Positions 1 to 8,657 of a stretch of DNA of 55,427 nucleotides are shown here, in pieces; positions within the stretch are counted from its first letter, which is position 1, and each line of letters starts with the position of its first letter. The stretch is from positions 1 to 55,427 of the forward strand of contig NZ_JACUUJ010000020.1 in NCBI RefSeq assembly GCF_014859355.1. Direction: 5' to 3'. The translations under genes were made by a program, and so were the position numbers. The DNA comes from Yoonia sp. (GTDB lineage: Bacteria > Pseudomonadota > Alphaproteobacteria > Rhodobacterales > Rhodobacteraceae). The notes below the pieces were generated by a model. The model made no database searches. It was not told where the DNA came from and saw nothing but the letters and a program-made list of their open reading frames with translations.

Positions 1-552
1 ATTCACCTGGCGATCGCGGGCGGTGTCGAAAGCATGTCGCGCGCGCCCTTTGTCATGCCCAAGGCCGAAAGCGCGTTTTCGCGCACCAATGCAATTTATG
101 ATACCACCATCGGCTGGCGTTTTGTTAACCCTTTGATGAAAGCCCAATACGGTGTGGATTCCATGCCCGAAACCGCCGAAAATGTCGCTGCGGATTTCAA
201 CGTGACGCGCGCCGATCAGGATGCGTTTGCGCTGCGCAGCCAAGACAAGGCAGCGGAGGCCATCGCCGCGGGGCGGTTTTCCAGAGAAATTGTTCCGGTC
301 ACCATCCCGCAGCGCAAGGGGGATCCCATCGTCGTGGATACCGACGAACATCCGCGTGTCACCAGCTTGGAAAATCTGGCAAAATTGCGCGCGTCCTTCC
401 GCGAGGGGGGCAGTGTCACGGCCGGAAACGCCAGTGGCGTCAATGGCGGGGCGGCGGCGCTCGAGATGCAGCTGAATGGCGGAAAACGCTCGCTTTCCAC
501 CATGTGCATCGGTGTCGGCCAAGGCATCGCGATCGCGCTGGAAGCGGTATAA
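1..552 (+). pseudogene. pcaF: 3-oxoadipyl-CoA thiolase (PcaF-like), internally deleted, 5' end outside window
   Basis: The frame is open from base 1, so the gene starts upstream of the window. The product begins in the middle of the thiolase N-domain (AGGVESMSRAPFVM) and follows a normal beta-ketoadipyl-CoA thiolase as far as TAGNASGVN. It then jumps directly to the last ~30 residues (GGKRSLSTMCIGVGQG). About 170 residues, including the GHPLG segment with the catalytic histidine, are missing, while the C-terminal catalytic cysteine (CIGVGQG) remains. The reading frame is kept. An Ala-Ala-Leu stretch at the junction (GAAALEM) suggests deletion between short GC-rich repeats. The last step of the 3-oxoadipate pathway should not work from this copy. 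Family identification is firm; loss of function is inferred. Confidence 0.82.
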
Positions 553-652
553 AACCGCAAAAGATGCCATAGCGGACGGTGCCCCGCATGATGAACCCGG
601 GCAGGCCGGTGCTGGCAAAACGACAGGGGGTCTGGCCGTCGGCGCAGACCTG

Positions 653-1396
653 CTAGCCAACGTCCACGGTTTCATGATCCTGCGCGATCCCGCATACGAT
701 CCCTGAAACGGCCGCATACTGATCAAGATCGTGGTTGATATGCGTCAGTCGTGCGTCCCGCGGGGCAAGCTGCGCGAGAAGTGCATCAGCCTCGTCCAGA
801 TCGTTGTGGCCGCGTGGGTCGGGCGCGCCGGGCGGATAGGCGCAATCCAACACAACCAGATCCAGCGGCGCGGTTTCCAGTGTCGCAAAGGTCGCGTCCG
901 GCAGGCCGCGCGTGTCGGACAGATAGGCGATCCGCTGTGCGCCGTGTGCGATCACCCAGCCCAACGTCGGGCGCGAATGGATCAGCGCGACCGGCGTCAC
1001 CGTAACCGGCCCGATGCAAAACGCATCGCCCGCCGCGCAGGTCAGGAATCGCAGCCGGCCGGGGTGTTTCGTCAGGTCGTCATAGCCGCGCGGATCATGG
1101 GGGCACCAGACGGGCAAGGGTTCGGCCATGCTCCACCGCATCAGGGTCAGGCCAAGGCAATGGTCGCCATGGAAATGCGTCAGCAGAACGCCATCAAGGC
1201 TGCGGGGCGGGAACCGGTCCACCAGATCGGTGCGGCCGGCGTCGATCAGCAGGCGCAGGCCTGCAACTTCTAGCAGCGCAGAGGCCGGGGCGCGGGCGCG
1301 TGACGGGTCAGCGCGGGCCGCTTCACACGCGGCGCAGGTGCAACCGTGAACGGGCGCGGCCCAGACGCCGCCGGTGCCAAGAAAGGTCAGGCGCAT
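653..1396 (-). CDS. phnP: PhnP, phosphoribosyl 1,2-cyclic phosphate phosphodiesterase
   Basis: A 247-residue metallo-beta-lactamase-fold protein, last gene of the phosphonate operon. It opens the cyclic phosphate of 5-phospho-ribose 1,2-cyclic phosphate made by C-P lyase, giving ribose 1,5-bisphosphate for PhnN. The metal-binding motif LLTHFHGDHCLG is clear near residue 75, and an N-terminal cysteine pair (GCTCAAC) fits the structural zinc site known in PhnP. The ATG at 1396 overlaps the end of phnN by 10 bases. A longer upstream extension of the frame runs antisense-like through phnN and was rejected. Length matches E. coli PhnP (252 residues). Confidence 0.92.
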   Translation of the reverse strand: MRLTFLGTGGVWAAPVHGCTCAACEAARADPSRARAPASALLEVAGLRLLIDAGRTDLVDRFPPRSLDGVLLTHFHGDHCLGLTLMRWSMAEPLPVWCPHDPRGYDDLTKHPGRLRFLTCAAGDAFCIGPVTVTPVALIHSRPTLGWVIAHGAQRIAYLSDTRGLPDATFATLETAPLDLVVLDCAYPPGAPDPRGHNDLDEADALLAQLAPRDARLTHINHDLDQYAAVSGIVCGIAQDHETVDVG

Positions 1397-1950
1397 GTCG
1401 GCCCGTCCTTTTGGATTGCAGCCAAAAGCAGCGCCGCTGCCTGCGCGGGGGTGCCGTCGTTCGGGATGCTCAGATGGACCGGCGCGGGCGCAAGGCCACG
1501 GCTGCGGGCGAGGCGTTCCGCGATGTCTGCGGCGCTTTCGCGTCCCCGTGCGACCAGACGCGCGGCCAGAACCTCGGGGCGGGCGGTGATTTCGGTGGCG
1601 ACAAGCGCAGCGCCAAACACCCGCCGCGCGGCGGGCAGCGCGGCACGCGATCCGTTGGCGATCACGGTCATGCCCGCGTCCAGCCATGGCTGCACCTCGG
1701 CCCCGATGCCATAGCTTAGCCCGTGGCTGTCCCAGTCCAGCGCAAAGGCGCCTGCCGCGCGCAACCGCGCAAAGGCGGCGGGCGAAACCGGAATGTGCTG
1801 TTCTGCGCCGCCACTATGCAGGGGGCGCGTGATCATGCGGCGGGCAAGGATCACGTCATCGGTCGGGCGCAGCCGCGCCATGGCCCCCGCGATCACCGTA
1901 TCCTTGCCTGCGCCCGATGGCCCGACAATCAGGAACAGCCGCCCCGTCAT
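1387..1950 (-). CDS. phnN: PhnN, ribose 1,5-bisphosphate phosphokinase
   Basis: A 187-residue kinase that converts ribose 1,5-bisphosphate to PRPP with ATP, returning the ribosyl product of the C-P lyase pathway to nucleotide metabolism. The P-loop GPSGAGKDT lies at residues ~10-18, and the guanylate-kinase-like fold is recognisable (ARRMITRPLHSGGAEQH). The start at 1950 overlaps the phnM stop in an ATGA arrangement, which implies translational coupling. Length equals that of E. coli PhnN (185). Confidence 0.92.
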   Translation of the reverse strand: MTGRLFLIVGPSGAGKDTVIAGAMARLRPTDDVILARRMITRPLHSGGAEQHIPVSPAAFARLRAAGAFALDWDSHGLSYGIGAEVQPWLDAGMTVIANGSRAALPAARRVFGAALVATEITARPEVLAARLVARGRESAADIAERLARSRGLAPAPVHLSIPNDGTPAQAAALLLAAIQKDGPTCA

Positions 1951-3083
1951 AATGCCCCAAACCCATAGACCTGCGCGCCCGCAACCCATGTGGCCGCGAC
2001 CGACAACGCGCCCCCGGTATCGCGCACGCGGATCAGATCGGCCCGTTTGCCCTGTGCAATCACCCCACGATCGGCAAGGCCCGTCGCGCGCGCCGGTGCG
2101 CCCGACAGCAGGGCAGTGGCCTGCGGCCAGCCAAGGCCCATCTCGCCTGTCAACACACCAAGCGCGGGCAGCATGGCCTGCGGCGCATAGTCCGAACACA
2201 GCGCCCCTGCCACGCCCGCCGCAATCGCATCCCGCGCCGACAGCGCACCGGACTGGCTGCGCCCGCGCAATACGTTTGGCGCGCCGAACAGCGTCACCAG
2301 ACCCGCGGCACAGCCCGCGCGCGCGGTGTCCAGATCAAGGGGAAACTCACTGATCGTGGCGCCGACACCCGCCATAAAGGCGACGCGATCCGCGCCTTCG
2401 TCGTCATGCCCCGCCAGTGCTACGCCATGCGGACGGGCGTGGTCTGCAAGCCGTTCGACACGGGCGACGATATTGCCAGCCTCGGCCTGTTTTGCGCTGA
2501 TCCTTTCCAGAATTTCGCCATCATCCTTGGCATAGACGCGACCAAAATAGGCGCCATAAGCGGCGGCATCCTTGAACTGGCCCTGCCCCGGCGTGTGGTC
2601 CATAAACGACAAAAGGCTGGCCACGCCTTCGTCGATCAGCCGTGTGACCCGCGCTTCGGATCCGGCATCGGTCAGTTCATAGCGGACATGCACGCAGTGA
2701 TCGACCGCGCCACTGAATGCGTGCAATGCACGCGCCAACGCTTCGGCAAAGTCCACGTCGCGCACGCCCAATTCGCCCTCGGCAAAGCTGATGCCGTGAA
2801 ACGCGGTCGTCACCCCCGCCGCCGCCATGCGCCGGTCGATCGCATCCAGCGCCACAGGCAGCGGGAAAAAGGCGTTGGGGCGGGGTTCCACCTCTTTTTC
2901 AATCGCGTCGCCGTGTAGGTCGATCAGGCCCGGAAGCAGCAGGTCGCCCCGCAGGTCGGTCCGCGTGGCCCCTTTGGGCGCGTCCGCGCCAAGGGCCACG
3001 ATGCGCCCATCCTCAATCGTCAGGCTGCCATGCTGCAAACCCTCGGTCGTGACGATGCGCGCGTTTTCCAGATGCTGTGTCAT
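1947..3083 (-). CDS. phnM: PhnM, alpha-D-ribose 1-methylphosphonate 5-triphosphate diphosphatase
   Basis: A 378-residue amidohydrolase-superfamily enzyme that removes pyrophosphate from the ribosyl-phosphonate triphosphate made by PhnGHI(L), giving the PhnJ substrate. The metal-binding HGD segment (LPGLIDLHGDAIEKEVEPRP) and a GHDDE motif are present, as is the typical end KRADLIRV. Length is identical to E. coli PhnM. Its stop overlaps phnN by four bases (ATGA), and its own start overlaps the phnL stop in the same way. Confidence 0.94.
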   Translation of the reverse strand: MTQHLENARIVTTEGLQHGSLTIEDGRIVALGADAPKGATRTDLRGDLLLPGLIDLHGDAIEKEVEPRPNAFFPLPVALDAIDRRMAAAGVTTAFHGISFAEGELGVRDVDFAEALARALHAFSGAVDHCVHVRYELTDAGSEARVTRLIDEGVASLLSFMDHTPGQGQFKDAAAYGAYFGRVYAKDDGEILERISAKQAEAGNIVARVERLADHARPHGVALAGHDDEGADRVAFMAGVGATISEFPLDLDTARAGCAAGLVTLFGAPNVLRGRSQSGALSARDAIAAGVAGALCSDYAPQAMLPALGVLTGEMGLGWPQATALLSGAPARATGLADRGVIAQGKRADLIRVRDTGGALSVAATWVAGAQVYGFGAL

Positions 3084-3784
3084 GCCACCGCCTCGAACGC
3101 GCGGCGCTCCACCGTGATCTTCACATCGGCCAGCCGTTCGACAATGGCCATGTCGTGAAAGATGCCGACCATGGCGGCCCCCTCGGCCTTGGCGGCCTCG
3201 ATCATCGCGCAGACGTTTTCGCGCGCGACCGGGTCCAGCGATGCGGTGGGTTCATCCAGCAACATCAGCCGCCCCCCTTGGGTAAAGCTGCGCGCGATGT
3301 TGACGCGCTGGCGTTCACCCCCGGAAAAGGTGGCGGGTGTGGCATCCCACAACTGTTCGGGGATCGCCAGCGCCGCAAGCATTCTTGCGGCCTTGTCATG
3401 GGCGGCATCACGGTCCACGCCCTGTTGCAGCAGGGGCCGGGCGACGACGTCCAGCGTGGACAGGCGCGGCAGGCAATGCAGGAACTGCGTCACAAAGCCG
3501 ATTTCCGACCGGCGCAGGTCGGTGATCTGCGTTTCAGGCGCTGTGACCAGATCCACCAGATCGCCCGCAGCGGTGCGGTAAAGCACCTGCCCCGTTGACG
3601 GCACATAGGTGCGATAGATCGCCTTCAAAAGCGAGGATTTCCCCGCCCCCGACGGGCCGACAAGCGCCGCCAATTGCCCCGGTTTCAGATCAAAGCTGAT
3701 CCCCTCGGCAGCGGGCACATGTTTGGCGCGGTCGTGGATATAGAACCCCTTACCCAGATCGCGCACGGAAAGAATATTGTCCAT
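3080..3784 (-). CDS. phnL: PhnL, ABC-type ATPase of the C-P lyase complex
   Basis: A 234-residue ABC ATPase with Walker A GPSGAGKSS, Q-loop, signature FSGGERQR and Walker B LMLLDEPTASLD. PhnL is needed with PhnGHI for transfer of the phosphonate to the C1 of ATP ribose; it is a soluble ATPase and not a transporter. The ATG at 3784 (MDNILSVRDLG) was chosen because the family begins here. The longer frame adds 20 residues that resemble nothing in PhnL and run into the phnK end. Confidence 0.93.
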   Translation of the reverse strand: MDNILSVRDLGKGFYIHDRAKHVPAAEGISFDLKPGQLAALVGPSGAGKSSLLKAIYRTYVPSTGQVLYRTAAGDLVDLVTAPETQITDLRRSEIGFVTQFLHCLPRLSTLDVVARPLLQQGVDRDAAHDKAARMLAALAIPEQLWDATPATFSGGERQRVNIARSFTQGGRLMLLDEPTASLDPVARENVCAMIEAAKAEGAAMVGIFHDMAIVERLADVKITVERRAFEAVA

Positions 3785-3791
3785 CAGGCCC

Positions 3792-4622
3792 TCACAATGC
3801 GCTGGAAACAAGTTGTTGCGTATAGGCGGCCTGCGGATCCTCAAGGATCTGGTCGGTCAGCCCCGACTCAATAATGCGGCCGTATTTCATCACGATGGTG
3901 CGGGTGGTCAGGTGGCGCACCACGCCCAGGTCATGCGTGACGACAAGCATGGACACGCCCGTGACCTCTTGCAGTTCCATGATCAAATCAAGGATACGCG
4001 CCTGCACCGACAGATCAAGGCCGGTCGTCACCTCGTCCAGCAACAAAAGCGGCGCACCGGTGGACAGGGCGCGCGCGATCTGCACCCGCTGCTGCATCCC
4101 GCCCGAAAAGTTGCGCGGCAATTCGTCCATACGCGCAGGCGGCACCTCGGTCCGGGCCAGAAGCGCGGTGGCCTTTTCGCGGATCACCCGGTAGCTGAGT
4201 TCGTCCGACATCAACAGCCGTTCGGCAATGTTGCCACCGGCGGAAATGTCGAAATTCAACCCCAGTGACGGATTCTGATAAACCATGCCCATCCGGGTAT
4301 CGCGCAGGCGCAGTTGTTGTGCCTCATTCAGCGAAAACAGGTCATGCGCGTGGCCTTCGTCGTGGAATGTCGCCTGCCCCGATGTCGGCTTGTCATCGAA
4401 ATACAGCATCTTCACGAGGGACGACTTGCCCGAACCACTCTCGCCCATAATCCCCAGCACCTCGCCCTTGTGCAGGCGGAACGATGCGCCCGCCACGGCC
4501 ACGACAGACCCGCAATGGCGGCAAATGTTGGTGTCATGTTCCGGCCCGGTCACGTCCAGACAGGCCGGGCAGCCGGGGCCGTGGATGCGGGTCAGGTTAT
4601 CAACGTCAAGGATCGGTTTCAT
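3792..4622 (-). CDS. phnK: PhnK, ABC-type ATPase of the C-P lyase complex
   Basis: A 276-residue ABC ATPase with Walker A GESGSGKSS, signature FSGGMQQRVQIARAL and Walker B LLLLDEVTTGLD. In E. coli PhnK docks on the PhnGHIJ core and drives its catalytic cycle. This protein carries an early four-cysteine insertion (GCPACLDV...NICRHCG, residues ~17-37) that looks like a small metal site and makes it somewhat longer than E. coli PhnK (252). The ATG at 4622 overlaps the phnJ stop by four bases. Confidence 0.93.
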   Translation of the reverse strand: MKPILDVDNLTRIHGPGCPACLDVTGPEHDTNICRHCGSVVAVAGASFRLHKGEVLGIMGESGSGKSSLVKMLYFDDKPTSGQATFHDEGHAHDLFSLNEAQQLRLRDTRMGMVYQNPSLGLNFDISAGGNIAERLLMSDELSYRVIREKATALLARTEVPPARMDELPRNFSGGMQQRVQIARALSTGAPLLLLDEVTTGLDLSVQARILDLIMELQEVTGVSMLVVTHDLGVVRHLTTRTIVMKYGRIIESGLTDQILEDPQAAYTQQLVSSAL

Positions 4623-5518
4623 TCTGCGGCCTCCAGCCGTTCCAGGCGCATGTCGCAATATGCGGCATCCGAGCATTGAAAGACGCGCGCGCCATCATCA
4701 TCAAGGAATTCATCAAGAAAGCTGTCATCGGCCCCACAACGACGGCAGCAATGGCGCTTGCCCGTGGCCTTGTCGCGGAAATTTTCCACCGCGAAGGTGA
4801 CATCGTTGAAGGTGATCGGCACCGCATCGGTATGGGGCGGCACGGCATAGATGCGCTTTTCGCGGCCCGCGCCAAACAGATACAGGCAATCGGCCTGATG
4901 CAGTTTCGGCACGTCAAACCGCGGGATCGGTGACGGGTCGATGATATAATGCCCGTTGATCCGCGTGGGGTAGCGGTGCGAGATTGTGATCTCGTCAAAG
5001 GCGACCATATCCTCATACAGTTTCACCCACAGCCGCGCGTAATCTGCCCGCCCGTGCATCCGGCGGCGTTTGGCGGCATTGGGTTCCACCACCACCAGTG
5101 GGTCGGGGTAGGGCACCTGAAACACCAATATCTGATCGGCGCGCAGGGGCAGTTCAGGAATGCGGTGGCGGGTCTGGATCACGCTGGCCTCTTCGGTGCG
5201 CAGCGTGCCGGTGACGCCCGGACAGGTGAGCGCGAAAAAGTTGCGGATATTGGCTGCGTTCACGCTGTCATCTGCGCCCTGATCAATCACCTTGCAAGCG
5301 TCGTCCGGCCCCAGAAGCGCCAGCGTCAACTGCATCCCCCCGGTGCCAAAACCGCGCGCAATGGGCATTTCGCGGCTGGCATAGGGAACCTGATGGCCCG
5401 GAATGCAGACCGCCTTGAAGATCGAGCGGCGCAATTCGCGCTTGGCGTCTTCGTCCAGAAAGGCAAAGCCGTATTCCGCGCCTTCGCGGGTCTGGCCCAT
5501 GGTATCAACGGGGTGCAT
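4619..5518 (-). CDS. phnJ: PhnJ, radical-SAM C-P lyase catalytic subunit
   Basis: This subunit cleaves the carbon-phosphorus bond of ribose 1-phosphonate 5-phosphate by radical SAM chemistry. The 299-residue product keeps the diagnostic C-terminal cysteines: C258, C261 and C282 correspond to the [4Fe-4S] ligands of E. coli PhnJ, and C288 (CSDAAYC) to the catalytic thiyl cysteine. The core GTGGMQL...VIDQGADDSVNAANIRNFF is strongly conserved. I chose the ATG at 5518; a second in-frame ATG at 5500 (MGQTREG) would give a length closer to E. coli (281) and cannot be excluded. It overlaps phnI by 14 bases. Confidence 0.94.
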   Translation of the reverse strand: MHPVDTMGQTREGAEYGFAFLDEDAKRELRRSIFKAVCIPGHQVPYASREMPIARGFGTGGMQLTLALLGPDDACKVIDQGADDSVNAANIRNFFALTCPGVTGTLRTEEASVIQTRHRIPELPLRADQILVFQVPYPDPLVVVEPNAAKRRRMHGRADYARLWVKLYEDMVAFDEITISHRYPTRINGHYIIDPSPIPRFDVPKLHQADCLYLFGAGREKRIYAVPPHTDAVPITFNDVTFAVENFRDKATGKRHCCRRCGADDSFLDEFLDDDGARVFQCSDAAYCDMRLERLEAAE

Positions 5519-6611
5519 CTGTGGCCTCTTCGGTTTTGCCTTGCGCGGCGCGCAGGCGGTCCATGTCAGACTGGAAGGTAACGTAGTGGGGCATCTTGTA
5601 ATGGGTGCAAAACCCCATGCTTTCGATGCCGTCCACATGCAGCAGCACGAATTCGGGGTCTTCAGACGGGTTTTCGATGCGGCCCTTTTCGCGGGCCACG
5701 CTGATCGCACGGTCCAGCACGGACATGGCGATCGCCTTGACCTCGTTATGGCCAAAGCAGGCACCATAGCCGAGGGTGAACACCGGCGCGCCGTCGTCGG
5801 ATTTTTCGAACATGGCGACGATCTCGCATTCCGTCACCAGAACCTCGCCCGCCTCCATCGGCTTGCCCGTCACCGGGTGCGGCACCATGACCGGCACATA
5901 CCCCACGCGCAATTCGCCGACCGTGGGGTGCACGTCGCCGTAACCGCGCATGTTGGAATAAGCGAGCGCCAGCAGGCCACCGGTTTCCCCGCGCGCCATG
6001 GTCGCCAGTTGCGCCGAACGCGGCACGGGGAAGATCAGCGGTTCGCGGGTGATGTCAAAAGGCGTCTCGTCGCTGTTTTCCAGCGGGGCCAGCAGACCCT
6101 CCTCGCGCAAGCTGTCCAGCACCTTGGGAAAGGTCAGGGCTGTGTCGTTCTCGGGCCGGTTGCCCAGCCAGTCGCGGGTGATCTCGTCGAACCGCTCTGC
6201 GCCCTCGTCCATCAACTCGAACCGGAACAGCCGGTGCAGGTAATCGGGCGTCGCGCCCAGCATCTGCCCGCCGGGAATGTCCTTGAACGCGGCAGAGACA
6301 CGGCGGATCACGCGCATGTTGCGGGTATCATGCGTCGCGGTTTCGCCAAGGCGCGGCTTGGTCGAACGATAGGCGCGCAGGAAAAACGCGGCCTCAAGAC
6401 TGTCGCCCAGCGATTGCTTGAGCGCGAGTGAGGCAAGGCGCGGGTGATAAAGGCTGCCCTCGGACAGCACCTTGGAATGCAAAAGCGGCATCTGGCGTTC
6501 GATCTGGTCAAGCTCCAGCGGGGCGCTCTCGCCCATGGCGCGCATCGCGTCCATCAGGCGCGAAGACCCCTTTATCGCGTCAGCGCCGCCGCGAATGGCT
6601 ACATAGGCCAT
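5505..6611 (-). CDS. phnI: PhnI, C-P lyase core subunit (nucleosidase-type)
   Basis: A 368-residue PhnI. With PhnG, PhnH and PhnL it displaces adenine from ATP and attaches the phosphonate to ribose C1. Recognised from MAYVAIRGGADAI at the start, the SEGSLYHPRLASLALKQ segment and the AYSNMRGYGDVHPTVGELRVG block. Length is close to E. coli PhnI (354). Lies three bases after phnH and overlaps phnJ, consistent with co-translation of the core complex. Confidence 0.95.
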   Translation of the reverse strand: MAYVAIRGGADAIKGSSRLMDAMRAMGESAPLELDQIERQMPLLHSKVLSEGSLYHPRLASLALKQSLGDSLEAAFFLRAYRSTKPRLGETATHDTRNMRVIRRVSAAFKDIPGGQMLGATPDYLHRLFRFELMDEGAERFDEITRDWLGNRPENDTALTFPKVLDSLREEGLLAPLENSDETPFDITREPLIFPVPRSAQLATMARGETGGLLALAYSNMRGYGDVHPTVGELRVGYVPVMVPHPVTGKPMEAGEVLVTECEIVAMFEKSDDGAPVFTLGYGACFGHNEVKAIAMSVLDRAISVAREKGRIENPSEDPEFVLLHVDGIESMGFCTHYKMPHYVTFQSDMDRLRAAQGKTEEATDAPR

Positions 6612-6614
6612 GGC

Positions 6615-7169
6615 TCAGGCTCCTATCTTGGTTGTGCGGGGGATGACGGTCAGGCGCGTGGCATCGGCCAGCACCAAATCCACCCCCATCGGGAAATCGG
6701 CGCACCAGCGCGCGCGGGCGGTCAGCCAGTCTGGTGCAAGGCCCTTTGGGGCCAGCGTGGCGGTGCCGTTGATCCCCGGCCCGGTCAGGGTCAGGGCCGC
6801 ACCTTCGGTCAGGCTGTCCACCATGATGACGAGCGTCGCCCCGTCTTCGGGTGTATCAAGCGTGCCAAGGCGGGGCGTAAAATCAGGGGCGGCGGTGCCC
6901 ACAGACAGGATAAAACCGGCCTTATCCACTGTGGCCTTACCCACATCGAGAAAGGCAAAATCGGTCGCGGACAGCGTGCCGGTTAGGTCAGCCAGCGTCT
7001 GGGTGTTGTCGCAAAAGGTGGCAAGGGCCGCCAGCGCAGCAGGCCGCCCGTCCAGCAGATCCCCCAGATCGGCGATCTGGCCCGGGCGCGCCGCCACATC
7101 CAGAATCCGCCTGAACAATGCCTGATGCGTTGCAGGCCGCCAAAGGCGGGGCAGGTCAAGAACACTCAT
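6615..7169 (-). CDS. phnH: PhnH, C-P lyase core subunit
   Basis: A 184-residue PhnH, a structural member of the PhnGHIJ core with a PLP-transferase-like fold but no cofactor. The N-terminal part (RPATHQALFRRILDVAARPG) and the C-terminal WCADFPMGVDLVLAD segment are typical. The stop is three bases before phnI and the start overlaps the phnG stop by four bases. Confidence 0.9.
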   Translation of the reverse strand: MSVLDLPRLWRPATHQALFRRILDVAARPGQIADLGDLLDGRPAALAALATFCDNTQTLADLTGTLSATDFAFLDVGKATVDKAGFILSVGTAAPDFTPRLGTLDTPEDGATLVIMVDSLTEGAALTLTGPGINGTATLAPKGLAPDWLTARARWCADFPMGVDLVLADATRLTVIPRTTKIGA

Positions 7170-7615
7170 TCGTCTTCCTCCGACAAGAGTTGAAAATCAA
7201 CCTTTGTGCGGTCAAGCGACAGCGCGCGGCGGGCCTGAGTTTCGGCCCGCGCGGCCATCCCTTCGGCCAGCAGCGCCTCGATTTCGGGTGCTTCGGGTAG
7301 ATCGGCCACCAGCGCCGCATCCAGAATGGCCAGTCGTGTGACAAGGGCCAGATCGTCGCTCATCAGCGCAGCACCGCCTTCGGCCACGCCTTCGGGGGCG
7401 GTCAGGCGCAGATGCACGCGGGCCATCGGGATTTCGCCCAGATGAAACGCGGCACCGGCGACGGATTCGCGCAACTGCATTAACATCAGCCCTTCGCGGG
7501 GCGGCGCCAGCAGGTCCACCTGCGCGCGGTCGCGGATGCGGTCGGCCAGTGCCGCGACCCGCCCTTTATCAGCCGCGGCCAGTGCCGCCGCCCAGTCTTC
7601 TCTGTTCGGTCTCAT
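7166..7615 (-). CDS. phnG: PhnG, C-P lyase core subunit
   Basis: A 149-residue PhnG, matching E. coli (150). The family pattern of a helix-rich N-terminus, a VDLLAPPREGLMLMQLRESV block and GEIPMARVHLRL is visible. I placed the start at the ATG at 7615 because AAGGA lies six bases upstream. A second in-frame ATG at 7621 directly abuts that AAGGA and is less likely. Confidence 0.9.
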   Translation of the reverse strand: MRPNREDWAAALAAADKGRVAALADRIRDRAQVDLLAPPREGLMLMQLRESVAGAAFHLGEIPMARVHLRLTAPEGVAEGGAALMSDDLALVTRLAILDAALVADLPEAPEIEALLAEGMAARAETQARRALSLDRTKVDFQLLSEEDE

Positions 7616-7625
7616 TGTCATTTCC

Positions 7626-8657
7626 TTATCCAATCAATCGGGCGCGCACCCGGGCCGACACCTGATCAAGCACGAACACGGTAAGGAAGATCACCAGCAG
7701 GATCGTGCCGACATGGCCATATTCAAACGTGTCGTAGCGGCCCTTTAGTTCTTGCCCGATACCGCCCGCACCAACGAGGCCGATGACGGCCGCCATGCGC
7801 ACATTGCGGTCCAGAATATACAGCGTGTAGGCCACATAAGACGGCGCCACCTGCGGTAACACGGCGGCGCGCAGCACCCGCAGCTTGCCCGCGCCAAGCG
7901 CGGTCAGCGCCTCTTGCGGCTTGCGGTCGGCGGCCTCGATATCTTCGGCATAGAACTTGCCCAGAAAACCCGCGCCATGCAGGCCAAGCGCCAGATAGCC
8001 CGCAATCGCCCCGAACCCGAACCCCAGGACCAGAAACATCGCGATGATCAGTTCCGGCATCGACCGCAGAAAGCTGACCACGCCGCGGCTGGCGGAATAG
8101 GCAAAACGATTGGGCGTATAGTTGCGCGCCCCAAAGAAGGCGAGCGGGATCGACAGCAGGACCGAGATGATCGTGGCCCAGATGGCGATTTCAAAGGTTT
8201 CAACCATCTTGCTCAGCACCTTGGTCAGATAGCCGAACGGGTGGACCAGATATTCCTTTACCTCGACCTGTTGCTCAACCTGAAGGGTGTCGGCGTTGAG
8301 GTGATAGGTCGTTACCTCGGTCGCCTCGATCCGGGTGAACATCGGCAGGGCGTCACGGTCCAAATCGGTGATCCGCGCCAGTTCGCGCCGGTCCTCGATC
8401 ACAAAGGGAAACAGCGCGCCGATCATCCGGCCCAACCCCTTGCCGACCTGGCTTTCGTCCTTCAGGCCCACGCCAGCCGCCACAGCCTCGCCGGTCAGGT
8501 TCAGCATTTTACCCACTTCCATGCGCTGCCCCGACCAGAAAAGCGCGGTGGCGATCAGCAGCACGGCAAGCGCCGCACGCCAGTCATAGGGCGCGCGCAG
8601 ATGCCATTCAGAGGCCGGGCGCGGGTGCCCGCCGGTTTGTAGTATTGCCTCACGCAT
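7626..8657 (-). CDS. phnE: PhnE, phosphonate ABC transporter permease
   Basis: Inner-membrane permease of the PhnCDE phosphonate importer, 343 residues. A first membrane segment (AALAVLLIATALFWSG) is followed by a periplasmic stretch of ~120 residues and then the usual permease core with several hydrophobic helices (IWATIISVLLSIPLAFFG and following) and a C-terminal helix. The coupling loop with EALTALGAGKLRVLRAAVLPQ is the EAA motif that contacts PhnC. The protein is longer than E. coli PhnE because of the N-terminal half. ATG at 8657 overlaps the phnC end by 8 bases; the longer upstream frame is a shadow of phnC. Confidence 0.92.
   Translation of the reverse strand: MREAILQTGGHPRPASEWHLRAPYDWRAALAVLLIATALFWSGQRMEVGKMLNLTGEAVAAGVGLKDESQVGKGLGRMIGALFPFVIEDRRELARITDLDRDALPMFTRIEATEVTTYHLNADTLQVEQQVEVKEYLVHPFGYLTKVLSKMVETFEIAIWATIISVLLSIPLAFFGARNYTPNRFAYSASRGVVSFLRSMPELIIAMFLVLGFGFGAIAGYLALGLHGAGFLGKFYAEDIEAADRKPQEALTALGAGKLRVLRAAVLPQVAPSYVAYTLYILDRNVRMAAVIGLVGAGGIGQELKGRYDTFEYGHVGTILLVIFLTVFVLDQVSARVRARLIG

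Noticed and set aside
553..652. Extra gene between pcaF and phnP
   Set aside because: The 100-base gap has open frames only by chance and no coding signature; it is a convergent intergenic region.
1793..2353. Plus-strand open frames of 80-190 codons across the phn operon
   Set aside because: They are Arg/Pro-rich antisense shadows of phnN, phnM and neighbours, lacking ribosome sites; the same holds for similar frames opposite phnK, phnI, pcaH, pobA, copA and cpaF.
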